A stretch of DNA of 64,000 nucleotides from an uncultured Gallionellaceae bacterium (GTDB taxonomy: Bacteria; Pseudomonadota; Gammaproteobacteria; Burkholderiales; Gallionellaceae). Positions 32,807 to 44,034 of the stretch are shown here, piece after piece. The position numbers and the translations under genes were made by a program. A model generated the notes under the pieces. The model was not told where the DNA came from. It ran no database searches and was given only the letters and a program-made list of their open reading frames with translations. The stretch's first letter is position 1, and each line of letters starts with the position of its first letter. Where the stretch lies: positions 1 to 64,000 of the forward strand of contig CAINCU010000067.1 of the NCBI GenBank assembly GCA_903847155.1. The letters run 5' to 3'.

Positions 32807-35053
32807 TTACTTCACGCAGTCCACGTAATACACGCGGTCGCCGTTGTCTTTCTCGGATACGAGACCGTGGATATCGGTCTCGAAACCGGGGAAGCGTTTG
32901 TTGAAATCGCGCGCGAACCTGAGGTAATCGACGATGGTTTTGTTGAAGCGTTCGCCCGGGATCAGCAGCGGGATGCCCGGCGGATAAGGGGTGAGCAGCA
33001 CGGCGGTGATGCGTCCTTCCAGGTCGTCGATGGACACGCGATCAATCTCGCCGTGCGCCATTTTGGCGAAGGCATCCGACGGTTTCATCGCGGGCACCAT
33101 GCTGGACAGATACATCTCGGTGGTGAGACGCGCCACGTCGTTGGCTTTGTAGATGCCGTGGATCTGGTCGCACAGATCGCGCAGGCCGATCTTTTCATAG
33201 CGCGGATTCTTGGCGATAAATTCCGGCAGCACGCGCCACAGCGGCTGGTTCTTGTCGTAGTCGTCCTTGAACTGTTGCAACTCGGTCACCATGCTGTTCC
33301 AGCGGCCCTTGGTGATGCCGATGGTGAACATGATGAAGAAGGAATACAGGCCGCATTTCTCCACCACAACGCCGTGTTCGGACAGGTATTTGGTGACGAT
33401 GCTGGCGGGGATGCCGCTGTCGGCGAAATCGCCGTCAACATCCAGTCCCGGCGTGACCACAGTGGCCTTGATCGGGTCGAGCATGTTGAAGCCTTCGGCC
33501 AGTTTGCCGAAGCCGTGCCAGCGGTCGTCACCGCGCAGCACCCAGTCGTCGCGTTCGGCCATGCCTTCTTCGGAAAGATAATCCGGCCCCCACACTTTGA
33601 ACCACCAGTCCGCGCCGAACTCGGCATCGACCTTGCGCATAGCGCGGCGGAAATCCAGCGCTTCGCAGATGCTTTCTTCCACCAGTGACGTGCCGCCCGG
33701 CGGTTCCATCATCGCGGCCGCCACGTCGCACGAGGCGATGATGGCGTATTGCGGCGAAGTGGAGGTGTGCATCAGATAGGCTTCGTTGAAACAGTCGCGG
33801 TCGAGTTTGCGCGACTCGCTGTCGCGCACTAGTATCTGTGAGGCTTGACTCAGACCTGCCAGCAATTTGTGCGTGGATTGCGTGGAGAAGATCATGGATT
33901 CCTTGGCGCGCGGACGGCCTTTGCCGATAGCGTGCATGCTCCGGTAAAAATCGTGGAACGCCGCGTGCGGCAGCCACGCCTCGTCGAAGTGCAACGCGTC
34001 GATTCTGCCGTCCAGCATCTCTTTCAGCATTTCCACGTTGTACATCACGCCGTCGTAGGTGCTCTGGGTGATGGTGAGGATGCGCGGCTTCTTGGTCTTG
34101 TCTTTGATGAACGGATTGGCGTCGATCTTCTTCTGGATATTCGCCATTTCGAATTCGGATTTCGGTATCGGGCCGATGATGCCGAAGTTGTTGCGCGTCG
34201 GCGTGAGGAACACCGGCACCGCGCCGGTCATCATGATCGCGTGCAAAATGGATTTGTGGCAATTCCTATCCACCACCACGATGTCGTCCGGTGCCACCAT
34301 GGAGTGCCACACGATCTTGTTGGAAGTCGAAGTACCGTTGGTGACAAAGAACAAATGATCGGCGTTGAAGATGCGCGCCGCGTTGCGCTCGGAAGCCGCC
34401 ACCGGGCCGGTGTGGTCGAGCAATTGGCCCAGCTCGTCCACCGCATTGCACACGTCGGCGCGCAGCATGTTCTCGCCGAAGAACTGGTGGAACATGCGGC
34501 CCACCGGCGACTTCAAAAACGCCACACCGCCGGAGTGCCCGGGGCAATGCCATGAGTAAGAACCGTCCTGCGCATAACCCACCAGCGCGCGGAAGAACGG
34601 CGGCGCCAGCGAATCCAGATAGGTGCGCGCCTCGCGGATGATGTGGCGCGCCACGAACTCCGGCGTGTCCTCGTGCATGTGAATGAAGCCGTGCAACTCG
34701 CGCAGGATGTCGTTCGGAATGTGGCGCGAAGTGCGCGTCTCACCGTACAGATAGATCGGGATGTCGGAATTCTTGTAGCGAATCTCTTCCACGAATGCGC
34801 GCAAAGTGCGCAACGCCACTTCCGTCTCTTCCTCGCTGCCTGCGCCAAATTCCTCATCGTCAATGGACAACACGAACGCCGATGCGCGGCTCTGCTGCTG
34901 CGCAAACGAAGTGAGATCACCATAACTGGTCATCCCCACCACTTCGATCCCCTCTTTTACGATTGCGTCGGCAAGTGCGCGAATGCCGTGACCGCTGGCA
35001 TTCTCCGAGCGGTAATCTTCGTCGATGATGATGATAGGGAAATTGAATTTCAT
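32807..35053 (-). CDS. Orn/Lys/Arg decarboxylase (PLP)
   Basis: STQSTHKLLAGLSQASQI PLP-lysine motif; N-terminal wing domain; 748 aa. Confidence 0.93.
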   Translation of the reverse strand: MKFNFPIIIIDEDYRSENASGHGIRALADAIVKEGIEVVGMTSYGDLTSFAQQQSRASAFVLSIDDEEFGAGSEEETEVALRTLRAFVEEIRYKNSDIPIYLYGETRTSRHIPNDILRELHGFIHMHEDTPEFVARHIIREARTYLDSLAPPFFRALVGYAQDGSYSWHCPGHSGGVAFLKSPVGRMFHQFFGENMLRADVCNAVDELGQLLDHTGPVAASERNAARIFNADHLFFVTNGTSTSNKIVWHSMVAPDDIVVVDRNCHKSILHAIMMTGAVPVFLTPTRNNFGIIGPIPKSEFEMANIQKKIDANPFIKDKTKKPRILTITQSTYDGVMYNVEMLKEMLDGRIDALHFDEAWLPHAAFHDFYRSMHAIGKGRPRAKESMIFSTQSTHKLLAGLSQASQILVRDSESRKLDRDCFNEAYLMHTSTSPQYAIIASCDVAAAMMEPPGGTSLVEESICEALDFRRAMRKVDAEFGADWWFKVWGPDYLSEEGMAERDDWVLRGDDRWHGFGKLAEGFNMLDPIKATVVTPGLDVDGDFADSGIPASIVTKYLSEHGVVVEKCGLYSFFIMFTIGITKGRWNSMVTELQQFKDDYDKNQPLWRVLPEFIAKNPRYEKIGLRDLCDQIHGIYKANDVARLTTEMYLSSMVPAMKPSDAFAKMAHGEIDRVSIDDLEGRITAVLLTPYPPGIPLLIPGERFNKTIVDYLRFARDFNKRFPGFETDIHGLVSEKDNGDRVYYVDCVK

Positions 35054-35137
35054 GGGTGACTCCTGACAGCGGGTAACAAGTTAAAAGTGGCGCGGATTGT
35101 CGCAGGTTTTTCGGCGACGTGGGAAATACGAAAGACG

Positions 35138-35266
35138 CTATTCGCGTGGCGGATAGGAGCTCTTAAGATGTGCGAGCAGTTCAATAAGTTCCTGCTTATT
35201 TGCGACACAGGCGATGACCTTGCCTGCAGTGGAACGCCAGAAAACTTGTTCGACTTGCAACATCAT
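35138..35266 (-). CDS. Small hypothetical protein overlapping the dcd stop codon
   Basis: [42 protein letters not shown]; translationally coupled position. Confidence 0.4.
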   Translation of the reverse strand: MMLQVEQVFWRSTAGKVIACVANKQELIELLAHLKSSYPPRE

Positions 35267-35829
35267 GTCTTCGGCAGGGTAACGCCGACCTGGCCCTGGT
35301 ACTTGCCGCCACGGTCTTTGTACGAGGTCTCGCACACTTCGTCGCTCTCAAAGAACAGCACTTGCGCCACGCCTTCGTTGGCGTAGATCTTCGCGGGCAG
35401 CGGCGTGGTGTTGGAGAATTCCAGCGTTACATATCCTTCCCATTCCGGCTCGAACGGGGTGACGTTGACGATGATGCCGCAGCGCGCATAGGTCGATTTG
35501 CCCAAGCAGATGGTCAGCACGTTGCGCGGGATGCGGAAGTATTCGATGGTGCGTGCCAGCGCGAACGAGTTGGGCGGGATGATGCAGTAGTCGGCTTCCA
35601 CGTTGACGAACGAACTCGGGTCGAAGTTCTTGGGATCGACGATGGTGCTGTTGATGTTGGTGAACAGCTTGAATTCGCGCGCACAGCGTATGTCGTAGCC
35701 GTAGCTGGATGTGCCATAGGACACGATCTTCTGCCCGTTCACTTCTTTCACTTGCTGCGGCTCGAACGGCTCGATCATGCCGGTTTGTTCCGCCATGCGG
35801 CGTATCCACTTGTCTGACTTGATGCTCAT
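35263..35829 (-). CDS. dcd: dCTP deaminase
   Basis: [22 protein letters not shown]...[18 protein letters not shown]. Confidence 0.96.
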   Translation of the reverse strand: MSIKSDKWIRRMAEQTGMIEPFEPQQVKEVNGQKIVSYGTSSYGYDIRCAREFKLFTNINSTIVDPKNFDPSSFVNVEADYCIIPPNSFALARTIEYFRIPRNVLTICLGKSTYARCGIIVNVTPFEPEWEGYVTLEFSNTTPLPAKIYANEGVAQVLFFESDEVCETSYKDRGGKYQGQVGVTLPKT

Positions 35830-35930
35830 CTTGCTTCCTTGGCTGGGTTTATGCGGGCGCGATTTTACCCAATTCCGCTGGGGCGCGTGGGTTTTGCTAC
35901 AATCGCGCCTCGTTAAAGGAATCCTGCAAA

Positions 35931-38021
35931 ATGCCCCGTAAAATCCTCGTCACCTCCGCCCTGCCTTATGCCAATGGCAGTATCCACTTAGGCCATCTTG
36001 TCGAATACATCCAGACCGACATCTGGGTGCGCTTCCAGAAGATGCGCGGCAACACTTGCCACTACGTGTGCGCCGACGATACCCACGGCACGCCGATCAT
36101 GCTGCGCGCCGAGAAGGAAGGCATTACCCCCGAACAACTGATCGCCCGCGTATGGCAGGAACACTACGATGACTTCGCCGCGTTCCACATCGAGTTCGAC
36201 AACTACGGCTCTACCAACTCCGCCGAAAACAAGGAGTGCGCGCAAAGCATCTACCGCACGCTGAAAGCCAACGGCCTGATCGAAGTACGCTCCATCGAGC
36301 AGTATTACGACCCGGTGAAAAACATGTTCCTGCCGGATCGCTTCATCAAGGGCGAATGTCCCAAGTGCCACGCCAAAGACCAATACGGTGACAACTGCGA
36401 AGTGTGCGGCGCAGCCTACGCCCCCACCGATCTGATCAACCCGTTCTCCGCCGTGTCGGGCGCAGCACCCGTGTTGCGCAATTCCGACCATTACTTCTTC
36501 AAGCTCTCCTCACCCAGTTGCCAAAAGTTTTTGCGCGAATGGACAGTTGGGAAACTAACTAAAGAGCCGCCACTTCAAATAGAAGCCGCCAACAAGATGC
36601 AGGAATGGTTAGGCACGGAAGGATGGACAGACTCGGATGAGCACAAACTCTCCGACTGGGACATCTCGCGCGACGCGCCGTATTTCGGTTTCGAGATTCC
36701 CGATGCACCGGGCAAATATTTCTATGTGTGGCTGGATGCGCCGGTAGGTTACATGGGCAGCTTCAAGCAACTGTGCGCGAAAACCGGCATCAGTTTCGAC
36801 GACTACTGGAAGCAAGGCTCCGATACCGAGCTATACCACTTCATCGGCAAGGACATCCTCTATTTCCACGCGTTGTTCTGGCCGGCCATGCTGCAACACG
36901 CCGGCTTCCGCACGCCGACCAAACTGTTCGCGCACGGCTTCCTCACCGTGAACGGCGAGAAGATGAGCAAATCGCGCGGCACCTTCATCACCGCGCGCAG
37001 CTATGTCGATCACATTAAGAACACCGAATACCTGCGCTACTACTACGCCGCAAAACTCAACGGCAGTATGGAAGACCTCGACCTGAACCTTGAGGATTTT
37101 GTGGCGAAGGTGAATAGCGACTTGATCGGGAAGTACATCAATATTGCGAGCCGGTGCGCTGGGTTTCTCACCAAATTTTTTGATGGGAAGTTGATTTTTC
37201 CCAACTCGAAACGTCTGCATGACGGCGCAATCTCAAGCGGTCAATTGGTATCCGAATCGTTTGAAGCCAGAGACTATGCTCGTGCGCTTCGCGATATCAT
37301 GGCGATCGCTGACAGAATCAATGTCGAAATTGCTGCCACCGCACCATGGACTCTGGCCAAGGACGAAGCGCAACGCGAAGCGTTGCACGACATTTGCTCG
37401 CGCGCACTGCATGGCTTCTATGTGCTTTCGATCCTGTTGCGCCCGGTGCTGCCCGCGCTGACTTCACGCGTGGCACGCGAGCTGTTCGATATGTCCCGCG
37501 ACTTCACATGGGACGATCTTGCTGCATTGCCAACGCACATCAACTCCTATCAACATTTGGCGACCCGCCTCGATCCCAAGCTGATCGAAGCGATGGTCGC
37601 CGCCAACCAGGAAAGTTTAAAACCCATGACCGAATCGCATTCCGAAACCCGACACGCCGAGCACCAGCAACACGCGATTTCACCCATCGCCGAAACCATC
37701 AGCATCGACGATTTCAGCAAGATCGACCTGCGCGTAGCGCACATCGTCAACGCCGAGCACGTGGAAGGTGCGGAGAAGTTGTTGAAGCTGACGCTGGACA
37801 TCGGCGAGGAAAAACCGCGCACGGTGTTCGCGGGCATCAAGTCGGCTTACGATCCCGAAAAACTCAAAGGCCGCATGACGGTGATGGTCGCCAATCTCGC
37901 GCCGCGCAAGATGAAGTTCGGCCTGTCGGAAGGCATGGTGTTGGCGGCTTCGGGCGAAGCGCCGGGGTTGTTTGTTTTGTCGCCGGACGACGGCGCACAG
38001 CCGGGGATGCGCATCAAGTAA
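35931..38021 (+). CDS. metG: Methionyl-tRNA synthetase
   Basis: [32 protein letters not shown]-terminal tRNA-binding domain. Confidence 0.97.
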   Translation: MPRKILVTSALPYANGSIHLGHLVEYIQTDIWVRFQKMRGNTCHYVCADDTHGTPIMLRAEKEGITPEQLIARVWQEHYDDFAAFHIEFDNYGSTNSAENKECAQSIYRTLKANGLIEVRSIEQYYDPVKNMFLPDRFIKGECPKCHAKDQYGDNCEVCGAAYAPTDLINPFSAVSGAAPVLRNSDHYFFKLSSPSCQKFLREWTVGKLTKEPPLQIEAANKMQEWLGTEGWTDSDEHKLSDWDISRDAPYFGFEIPDAPGKYFYVWLDAPVGYMGSFKQLCAKTGISFDDYWKQGSDTELYHFIGKDILYFHALFWPAMLQHAGFRTPTKLFAHGFLTVNGEKMSKSRGTFITARSYVDHIKNTEYLRYYYAAKLNGSMEDLDLNLEDFVAKVNSDLIGKYINIASRCAGFLTKFFDGKLIFPNSKRLHDGAISSGQLVSESFEARDYARALRDIMAIADRINVEIAATAPWTLAKDEAQREALHDICSRALHGFYVLSILLRPVLPALTSRVARELFDMSRDFTWDDLAALPTHINSYQHLATRLDPKLIEAMVAANQESLKPMTESHSETRHAEHQQHAISPIAETISIDDFSKIDLRVAHIVNAEHVEGAEKLLKLTLDIGEEKPRTVFAGIKSAYDPEKLKGRMTVMVANLAPRKMKFGLSEGMVLAASGEAPGLFVLSPDDGAQPGMRIK

Positions 38022-38035
38022 GCACGTTCAAAGCT

Positions 38036-38117
38036 CCTTGTGAAGATGCCTGTCAATAGGCGCTCTTCACGCACAGCATGATGCGGATCGCCTATTGACG
38101 GGAATCTTCATGATGTT
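38036..38117. repeat. Copy D of the dispersed palindromic intergenic repeat
   Basis: GTGAAGATGCCTGTCAATAGGCGCTCTTC...GATCGCCTATTGACGGGAATCTTCATGATG. Confidence 0.72.
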
Positions 38118-38306
38118 TGGTTTAGTCCCTCGCCCGCAGGCGGGAGAGAGGAGTAAATGCGCTGAGCCGTAGGTTGTTTCTTTCCCATGCCACGCCTTGC
38201 ATATGCAGGGCTTACTTTGCTCACCATAACCGCAAATTAGTTTCATGGATTATTTGTGAGCATTGGAATATTCTGTTCCAACTACTTCCACACACCGGAG
38301 CATGCC

Positions 38307-39698
38307 ATGGACTACGACGTTCTCATCATCGGTTCCGGCCCCGCCGGACAACACGCGGCTTGGCAGGCTGCACGCATGGGCAAGCGGGCGGCGATCATCG
38401 AGCGCAAGCCGAAGATAGGCGGCGCGGGTTTGCAGACCGGCACGATTCCCAGCAAGGCGATGCGCGAGGTGGCTTATCAGCTTTCGCGTTCCGGCGGCAT
38501 GCGTCAGGCATTCTCGCCCGACAGTCGCGTGCGTTACGGTTTGCTGGCGGATGCGGTACGGCGCAAGGAAGGCGTGATCGCGCAGCAGGAATCGGTTCTG
38601 CTGCAACGCATTTTGCGTCACGGCGTGGCGCTGATTCCGGGCGAGGCTTCGTTCGTGGATGCGCACACCATGCAGGTAGTCGATGCGACAGGCAAGATGC
38701 GCAACATCTCGGCAGAGGTCATCGTGCTGGCCAGCGGCTCGCGTCCGCGCCGCCCCGCCGCGATTCCGTTCGATAAAAAAACCGTGCTTGATTCCACTTC
38801 TATCCTGAACTTGCGCCAGATGCCTAACAGTCTGCTGGTGGTCGGCGGCGGCGTGATTGCGTGCGAATTCGTGTCCATTTTCGCGTCGCTCGGCGTGCAG
38901 GTGAGCGTGGTGGATAGCCATGCGCAATTGCTGGAATATCTGAGCGAGGACGTGGTGGACGTGTTGTGCGACAGCTTCAGCGGCATGGGCGTGACGCTGC
39001 ACATGCAGCAGCGCGTCGCGGAGATTCGCCGCGAAGAAAGCGGCACGCTCACCGTGCTGGAAAGCGGCAAGCAGATACGCACCGATGCCGTGCTTTTCGC
39101 GCAAGGCCGCGAGCCGAACAGCGAAGGCTTGCAGGTTGCTAATGCGGGCATCGACATCAAGGACGGCTGGATCAGCGTCGATCAACATTTCCAGACTAAC
39201 GTGCCGCACATCTTCGCTGTGGGCGATCTGATCGGTCGCCCTGCGCTCGCCTCCACCGGCATGGAACAGGGACGCGCAGCGGTGCTGTATGCCTTTGGCG
39301 GCGGCAAGCAGGAAATGGCGGAGAACCTGCCGATGGCGGTCTATACCATCCCGGAGATTTCCTACGTCGGCAAAACCGAAAAAGAAGTGCAAAAGGAGAA
39401 CATTCCTTACATCATCGGACGCGCTTATTTCAAAGATAGCGCGCGCGGCCAGATCATCGGCGACGCACAAGGCATGCTGAAACTGATTGTGGATACGCGC
39501 AATGAGAAAATACTAGGTGTACATATTGTCGGCGAACAAGCCAGCGAACTGGTGCACATTGGGCAACTGGTGATGAACCTCAACGGCACGGTGCGCGACC
39601 TGGTCAGCAATGTCTTCAATTACCCAACACTGGCGGAATGCTACAAACTCGCAGCGGTGGATTGCACGCATCAGTTGGAGCAGCGCAAGGTTTCCTGA
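38307..39698 (+). CDS. sthA: Soluble pyridine nucleotide transhydrogenase
   Basis: YDVLIIGSGPAGQHAAWQAARMGKRAAIIE...LQTGTIPSKAMREV; start chosen at MDYDVLI. Confidence 0.9.
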   Translation: MDYDVLIIGSGPAGQHAAWQAARMGKRAAIIERKPKIGGAGLQTGTIPSKAMREVAYQLSRSGGMRQAFSPDSRVRYGLLADAVRRKEGVIAQQESVLLQRILRHGVALIPGEASFVDAHTMQVVDATGKMRNISAEVIVLASGSRPRRPAAIPFDKKTVLDSTSILNLRQMPNSLLVVGGGVIACEFVSIFASLGVQVSVVDSHAQLLEYLSEDVVDVLCDSFSGMGVTLHMQQRVAEIRREESGTLTVLESGKQIRTDAVLFAQGREPNSEGLQVANAGIDIKDGWISVDQHFQTNVPHIFAVGDLIGRPALASTGMEQGRAAVLYAFGGGKQEMAENLPMAVYTIPEISYVGKTEKEVQKENIPYIIGRAYFKDSARGQIIGDAQGMLKLIVDTRNEKILGVHIVGEQASELVHIGQLVMNLNGTVRDLVSNVFNYPTLAECYKLAAVDCTHQLEQRKVS

Positions 39699-39706
39699 CT
39701 GCCAAC

Positions 39707-39734
39707 AAAAAGCCCTGCGATGCCGGGCTTTTTG
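39707..39734 (+). terminator. Rho-independent terminator after sthA
   Basis: AAAAAGCCC-tgcgatgcc-GGGCTTTTT. Confidence 0.85.
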
Positions 39735-39876
39735 TTTTGGAGATGTCCTTACACAACCCATTGGAAATAATTGAAACAATAATCGATCTCTGTTGTCTAC
39801 TGTTTAGAAATATAGGTGGTATTAACCATAATGTTCAGCAATGGCGATACCCCTAGGAATTTGTGAGGAGTTTCTT

Positions 39877-40752
39877 ATGCTTACCAACTTAGAGATGAGC
39901 AGTCCGGGGTTCGCTCATTCATCATCAAATGGAAGAGGCACAGTTTTTGTATATTCAACCCGATTACGGGTTGATGATTTTGTGCATGCAGAGGCGCCAA
40001 ACAAGCAGCAACATCAAGGAGGAAGGGGCGAGGCTGAATCGGCAACACGGACGAAAATGATCGCTGCAGCCAAATTTCGAGATGAAGAAATGCGCAAGGA
40101 GGACAAACTTAAGGTCGCATTGTTTGATGATAATCACTTGTTTCGTAGTGGACTATGCGAGTTGCTCACTCACTGCTACGATTTCAATGTGATCGGCGCA
40201 GTCGGTTCTATCGAAGAAATGCGCACTTTGATTATGGAGCAGCCTGATTTATTGGTCATGGATATCCGCATGAAACCGGTGGACGGGCTTACCGCGCTGA
40301 GCCAATTGCGCAAAGCAGGATGCTACACTCCAGCAGTCATTTTGACCATGAGCGATTCTGAATTGGATTTTGGAATGGCGTTACGCGCTGGAGTTCGCGG
40401 CTATCTGCTCAAGGATATGGAACCGGACGAATTGGTGGATGCGATCAGGCGCATCGCAGCGGGCGAATTTGTGGTCGCACCACCCATGACAGAGAAGATG
40501 ATCGAAGTGATGCGAGACGATCAGCACGGTGAAGAACCAAAGAATTTGCTTTCACTACTAACCGGACGTGAACTCGAAATCATGAAATTGTTATCTCGCG
40601 GAGACAGCAACAAATCGATCGCGCAAACCTTATCGATCAGTGCTGAAACAGTGAAACAGCATGTGCATCACATCTTCACCAAGCTCAATATGTCGTCAAG
40701 GGTAAAGGCCGCAATACTGTTCGCCAAGGAGCTTGAAAAGAACGAACAGTGA
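39877..40752 (+). CDS. NarL/LuxR-family response regulator with N-terminal extension
   Basis: KVALFDDNHLFRSGLCELL...LTGRELEIMKLLSRGDSNKSIAQTLSISAETVKQHVHHIFTKLNMSSRVKAA; RBS gaggag before ATG at 39877. Confidence 0.88.
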   Translation: MLTNLEMSSPGFAHSSSNGRGTVFVYSTRLRVDDFVHAEAPNKQQHQGGRGEAESATRTKMIAAAKFRDEEMRKEDKLKVALFDDNHLFRSGLCELLTHCYDFNVIGAVGSIEEMRTLIMEQPDLLVMDIRMKPVDGLTALSQLRKAGCYTPAVILTMSDSELDFGMALRAGVRGYLLKDMEPDELVDAIRRIAAGEFVVAPPMTEKMIEVMRDDQHGEEPKNLLSLLTGRELEIMKLLSRGDSNKSIAQTLSISAETVKQHVHHIFTKLNMSSRVKAAILFAKELEKNEQ

Positions 40753-40825
40753 TGAATCGACACCAAACCTTTGAAACGCAGCACCTGATTGAGAAACTGA
40801 GTTCATTGCGTAACGCGCCTAGACG

Positions 40826-41782
40826 TTAGTGCGATGATGCCCGGCGCGTTTTACCCAGCAACAGCTCTCGTGCAGCCAGTGCCTGGATAGCGGCAGTTTT
40901 AAGCCGGTGAAGATTCCATGCCTGACGCAGAGCATCGGTGCGCAGTTCATAGTTGACCCACTGTAGTTGAAGCAGGCTTTGCACTTGCGCCTCATTGATG
41001 GCTAGCAACACCGTCGATTTGTCCGGATAGTTGTTAATCAGAATGCTGGCCACGTCCGGGAGTTTCTGCCGAACATTACTCAGTAACTGAATACCTTCCA
41101 TATCGGACAAATTTTGTGAGGCAATGACAAGGTCGCAATGGTTCTTTTCAATATGCGCAAGAGCAGCTTGTGCTGTTGTAAAGCTTTCCACTATGCATTT
41201 GAATTTCCGAGTCGGAATACCCTGATTTATTTCCTGTTGAATCACGTCGCATAGAGCATCATGCCCGCTTTCATCAGATAGCTCGCTGGAAATTAGAGTT
41301 AGCAGATGCTCGTCGCTTTCAACCAATACGATACGAAATGGGGCATCATCTTGATGCGTTTGTTCGGCGGAATGGCTATCGCGGGAAACAGCTGCTTGCG
41401 CCCGGCTTTTCAGGATTGCATCGTGATAAGCCAGGGCTTGCCCGATACTGGACAACAACTCATTTTGATCCCATGGCTTGGCGAGAAAGCGATAGATATG
41501 TGTTTCGTTAATGATGCGGATCAGTGAATTGATGTCGACTTCACCACTTAACAGCAAGCGTGGTGCATCAGGCTGCAGTTGTCCGAAATCTTTAAGAAAT
41601 TCGAGACCGTTAATATCCGGCATCTTGTAATCCGCGACCACCAGATCGAACTGAGTTTCCCGACAACGCGCTAGCGCCTTCAGCGGATTGTCAAACGTCT
41701 CGATTTCGTAGTAGGATTTCAGCTCGCGCCGAAGCGCATTGAGTACGTTTTGTTCGTCGTCAACCAGCAATATCTTTTTCAT
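40826..41782 (-). CDS. Two-receiver response regulator with a degenerate second receiver
   Basis: REC1 MKKILLVDDEQNVLNAL...FDLVVADYKMPDINGLEF...RFLAKPWDQ; REC2 RIVLVESDEHLLTLI...CDLVIASQNLSDMEGIQLL. Confidence 0.85.
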   Translation of the reverse strand: MKKILLVDDEQNVLNALRRELKSYYEIETFDNPLKALARCRETQFDLVVADYKMPDINGLEFLKDFGQLQPDAPRLLLSGEVDINSLIRIINETHIYRFLAKPWDQNELLSSIGQALAYHDAILKSRAQAAVSRDSHSAEQTHQDDAPFRIVLVESDEHLLTLISSELSDESGHDALCDVIQQEINQGIPTRKFKCIVESFTTAQAALAHIEKNHCDLVIASQNLSDMEGIQLLSNVRQKLPDVASILINNYPDKSTVLLAINEAQVQSLLQLQWVNYELRTDALRQAWNLHRLKTAAIQALAARELLLGKTRRASSH

Positions 41783-41965
41783 GATGCTCTCCCGCATGGC
41801 AACTTGATACAGGAAATCAGAACCGAAAAATATTTTCGGACAAACCGCAGTCGGTGGGCATGATTTGCTTGTTTTGCCCGGCGCATAAAGCAATGAACAT
41901 CTGCATCATATTCCCATAGAACTCCGATGCAAAGGCTTGCGGGACGGCAGGGTGTTGCAATTACG

Positions 41966-42478
41966 TTATTTCTTCGCGCTGATGGCGGTAAGGATGCCTT
42001 GCAGAATAGCGGTGGGCGTGGGCGGGCAGCCACTCACCACGACATCGACGGGGATGACGTTGGAAATTTTGCCGCAAGTGGCGTAACTCTCGCCGAAGAT
42101 GCCGCCGTCGCATCCGCAATCGCCGATGGCGACCACCAGTTTGGGTTCGGGCGTGGCATCGTAGGTGCGCTTGAGTGCAATTTCCATATTGCGCGTTACC
42201 GGGCCAGTGACCAGCAGCAGGTCGGCATGGCGCGGACTGGCGACGAATTTGATGCCGAGACCTTCGATGTTGTAGTAGGCGTTGTTAACCGCGTGTATCT
42301 CCAGCTCGCAGCCGTTGCAGGAGCCGGCATCCACCATGCGAATCGCCAGTGCGCCATCGAACACGTCCAGTATCGCCAGCTGCAAACGCTGGTTATCAAC
42401 GCGCATTGACTCGTCCGCCTGCGGCGGTGTTTCGGTCTTGATGCCCGTTTTGATGATCTGTTTGAGTATCTGGTACAT
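41966..42478 (-). CDS. Hydrogenase-4/NuoB-like 20-kDa FeS subunit (HyfI-like)
   Basis: VDAGSCNGCELEIHAV...GDCGCDGGIF...VVSGCPPTPTAILQGI. Confidence 0.9.
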   Translation of the reverse strand: MYQILKQIIKTGIKTETPPQADESMRVDNQRLQLAILDVFDGALAIRMVDAGSCNGCELEIHAVNNAYYNIEGLGIKFVASPRHADLLLVTGPVTRNMEIALKRTYDATPEPKLVVAIGDCGCDGGIFGESYATCGKISNVIPVDVVVSGCPPTPTAILQGILTAISAKK

Positions 42479-44028
42479 CAGAGGTCCTGCCCTGAATAAC
42501 TGAGGTTGAACGATTTATTGATGAGCGGAAAATCCGGCACGATATTATCGATGATGGCGTGTTCCAGCAGCGGCCAGTTTTGCCATGACGGATCGTGCGG
42601 GTGTACGCGCGTGAGGTTACCTTCGGCATCGGTATGAATTGCCACCATCACTTCGCCGCGCCAGCCTTCCACCATGCCGATACCGAAACCGTTGGCGGGC
42701 AGTTTATCTAGCGTGGTTGGCGCTTCATCTTCGTAGATCAGGTTGGCCAGTATCTCGCGTTGCAAGCGCAGCGACTCGAACAATTCTTCGAAGCGCACGA
42801 TGGCGCGCGCCGCCACATCACCGTTGGGATAGGCCGCCATGCGCACGTCCAGCTTGTCGTAAGGCGCACAGGCGAACTGCACGCGCGCATCCCAAGCCTG
42901 CGCGCTGGCGCGTCCGGCCATGCCGCACAGGCCGAGCTGGTCGGCCAGTTTCGGCGTGACGGTGCCGGTGGTCATGAAGCGATCCTGCACGCCCGCATGT
43001 TCGTCGTAAATGCTGCGCAGCAAAGTCACTTCGCGTTGCAGCATGTCGCACTCTGCTTCGATGATGCGCTTGCCCTCGGAATTGATGTTCACGTTGACAC
43101 CGCCTGGAACGATCTTGTCCATCAGGTAACGGTGGCCGAACAGTGTGGCGTTGTTGCGCAGCACTTGTTCCTTGAGGATCCAGAACTGGGCGAAGCCGAA
43201 TGCCAGTGCCACGTCGTTGCCCAGATAGCCGAGGTCGCCCAAATGATTAGCGACGCGCTCGCGTTCCAGCAGCAAGGCGCGCAGCCACAGCGCGCGTTTG
43301 GTCGGTGTGACATTGGCGATGCTTTCTGCCGCCATCGCATAAGCCCACGCGTAGGCCACGGTGCTGTCGCCGCTGACGCGTCCGGCCAGTTTTGCTCCTT
43401 GCTGCAAACTCATGCTCTCGAAGCGTTTCTCGATGCCCTTGTGTACATAACCCAGACGCTCTTCCAGCCTCAACACGCGTTCGCCGATGATGGAGAAGCG
43501 AAAATGTCCCGGCTCGATGATGCCCGCATGTACCGGCCCGACCGGGATCTCGTGCACGCCTTGGCCTTCCACTTGCACGAAGGGATAGGCATCCTGTTCT
43601 GTGGTATTACTCGCCGCCGCATCGAAATCCTTGCGCAACGGAAAGCTGCCGCTGCGCCATGCGCCGTGGCGCAGCCATTTGCGATGGTCGTGACCTTCCT
43701 GCGCGTAGATGCCGAGCATGTCGTAAGCCGCGCGCTGCATGCGGTTGGCTGCGGGAAAGATGCGGCTGATGTCGGGATATACCGGTTGTTCTTCCGACAG
43801 TTTTATATTCAGGCAGACCAAGCCGTTTCCGGTCATCAGCGTCACGTGCAGCATGAAACCATTTCCTTGCTGGCGCGCATCGCTGCCCCACAGTGCCACC
43901 AACCTGCCGCCACCTTCGCGCACTTGCTGGCAGATGGTACGCAGATCATGCGGCGCGATCTCGCCCGACCATGCCGGAACGGCGTCGGTCATGCGGGTCA
44001 ATTGCAGGTTGGGATGTTGGATCGGCAT
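42478..44028 (-). CDS. HyfG/HycE-like large subunit without NiFe-ligand cysteines
   Basis: PVGPVHAGIIEPGHFRFSIIGERVLRLEERLGYVHKGIEKR; RVSGDST in place of RxCGxC; no DPCxxC at the C-terminus. Confidence 0.9.
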   Translation of the reverse strand: MPIQHPNLQLTRMTDAVPAWSGEIAPHDLRTICQQVREGGGRLVALWGSDARQQGNGFMLHVTLMTGNGLVCLNIKLSEEQPVYPDISRIFPAANRMQRAAYDMLGIYAQEGHDHRKWLRHGAWRSGSFPLRKDFDAAASNTTEQDAYPFVQVEGQGVHEIPVGPVHAGIIEPGHFRFSIIGERVLRLEERLGYVHKGIEKRFESMSLQQGAKLAGRVSGDSTVAYAWAYAMAAESIANVTPTKRALWLRALLLERERVANHLGDLGYLGNDVALAFGFAQFWILKEQVLRNNATLFGHRYLMDKIVPGGVNVNINSEGKRIIEAECDMLQREVTLLRSIYDEHAGVQDRFMTTGTVTPKLADQLGLCGMAGRASAQAWDARVQFACAPYDKLDVRMAAYPNGDVAARAIVRFEELFESLRLQREILANLIYEDEAPTTLDKLPANGFGIGMVEGWRGEVMVAIHTDAEGNLTRVHPHDPSWQNWPLLEHAIIDNIVPDFPLINKSFNLSYSGQDL

Positions 44029-44034
44029 ATTCTT

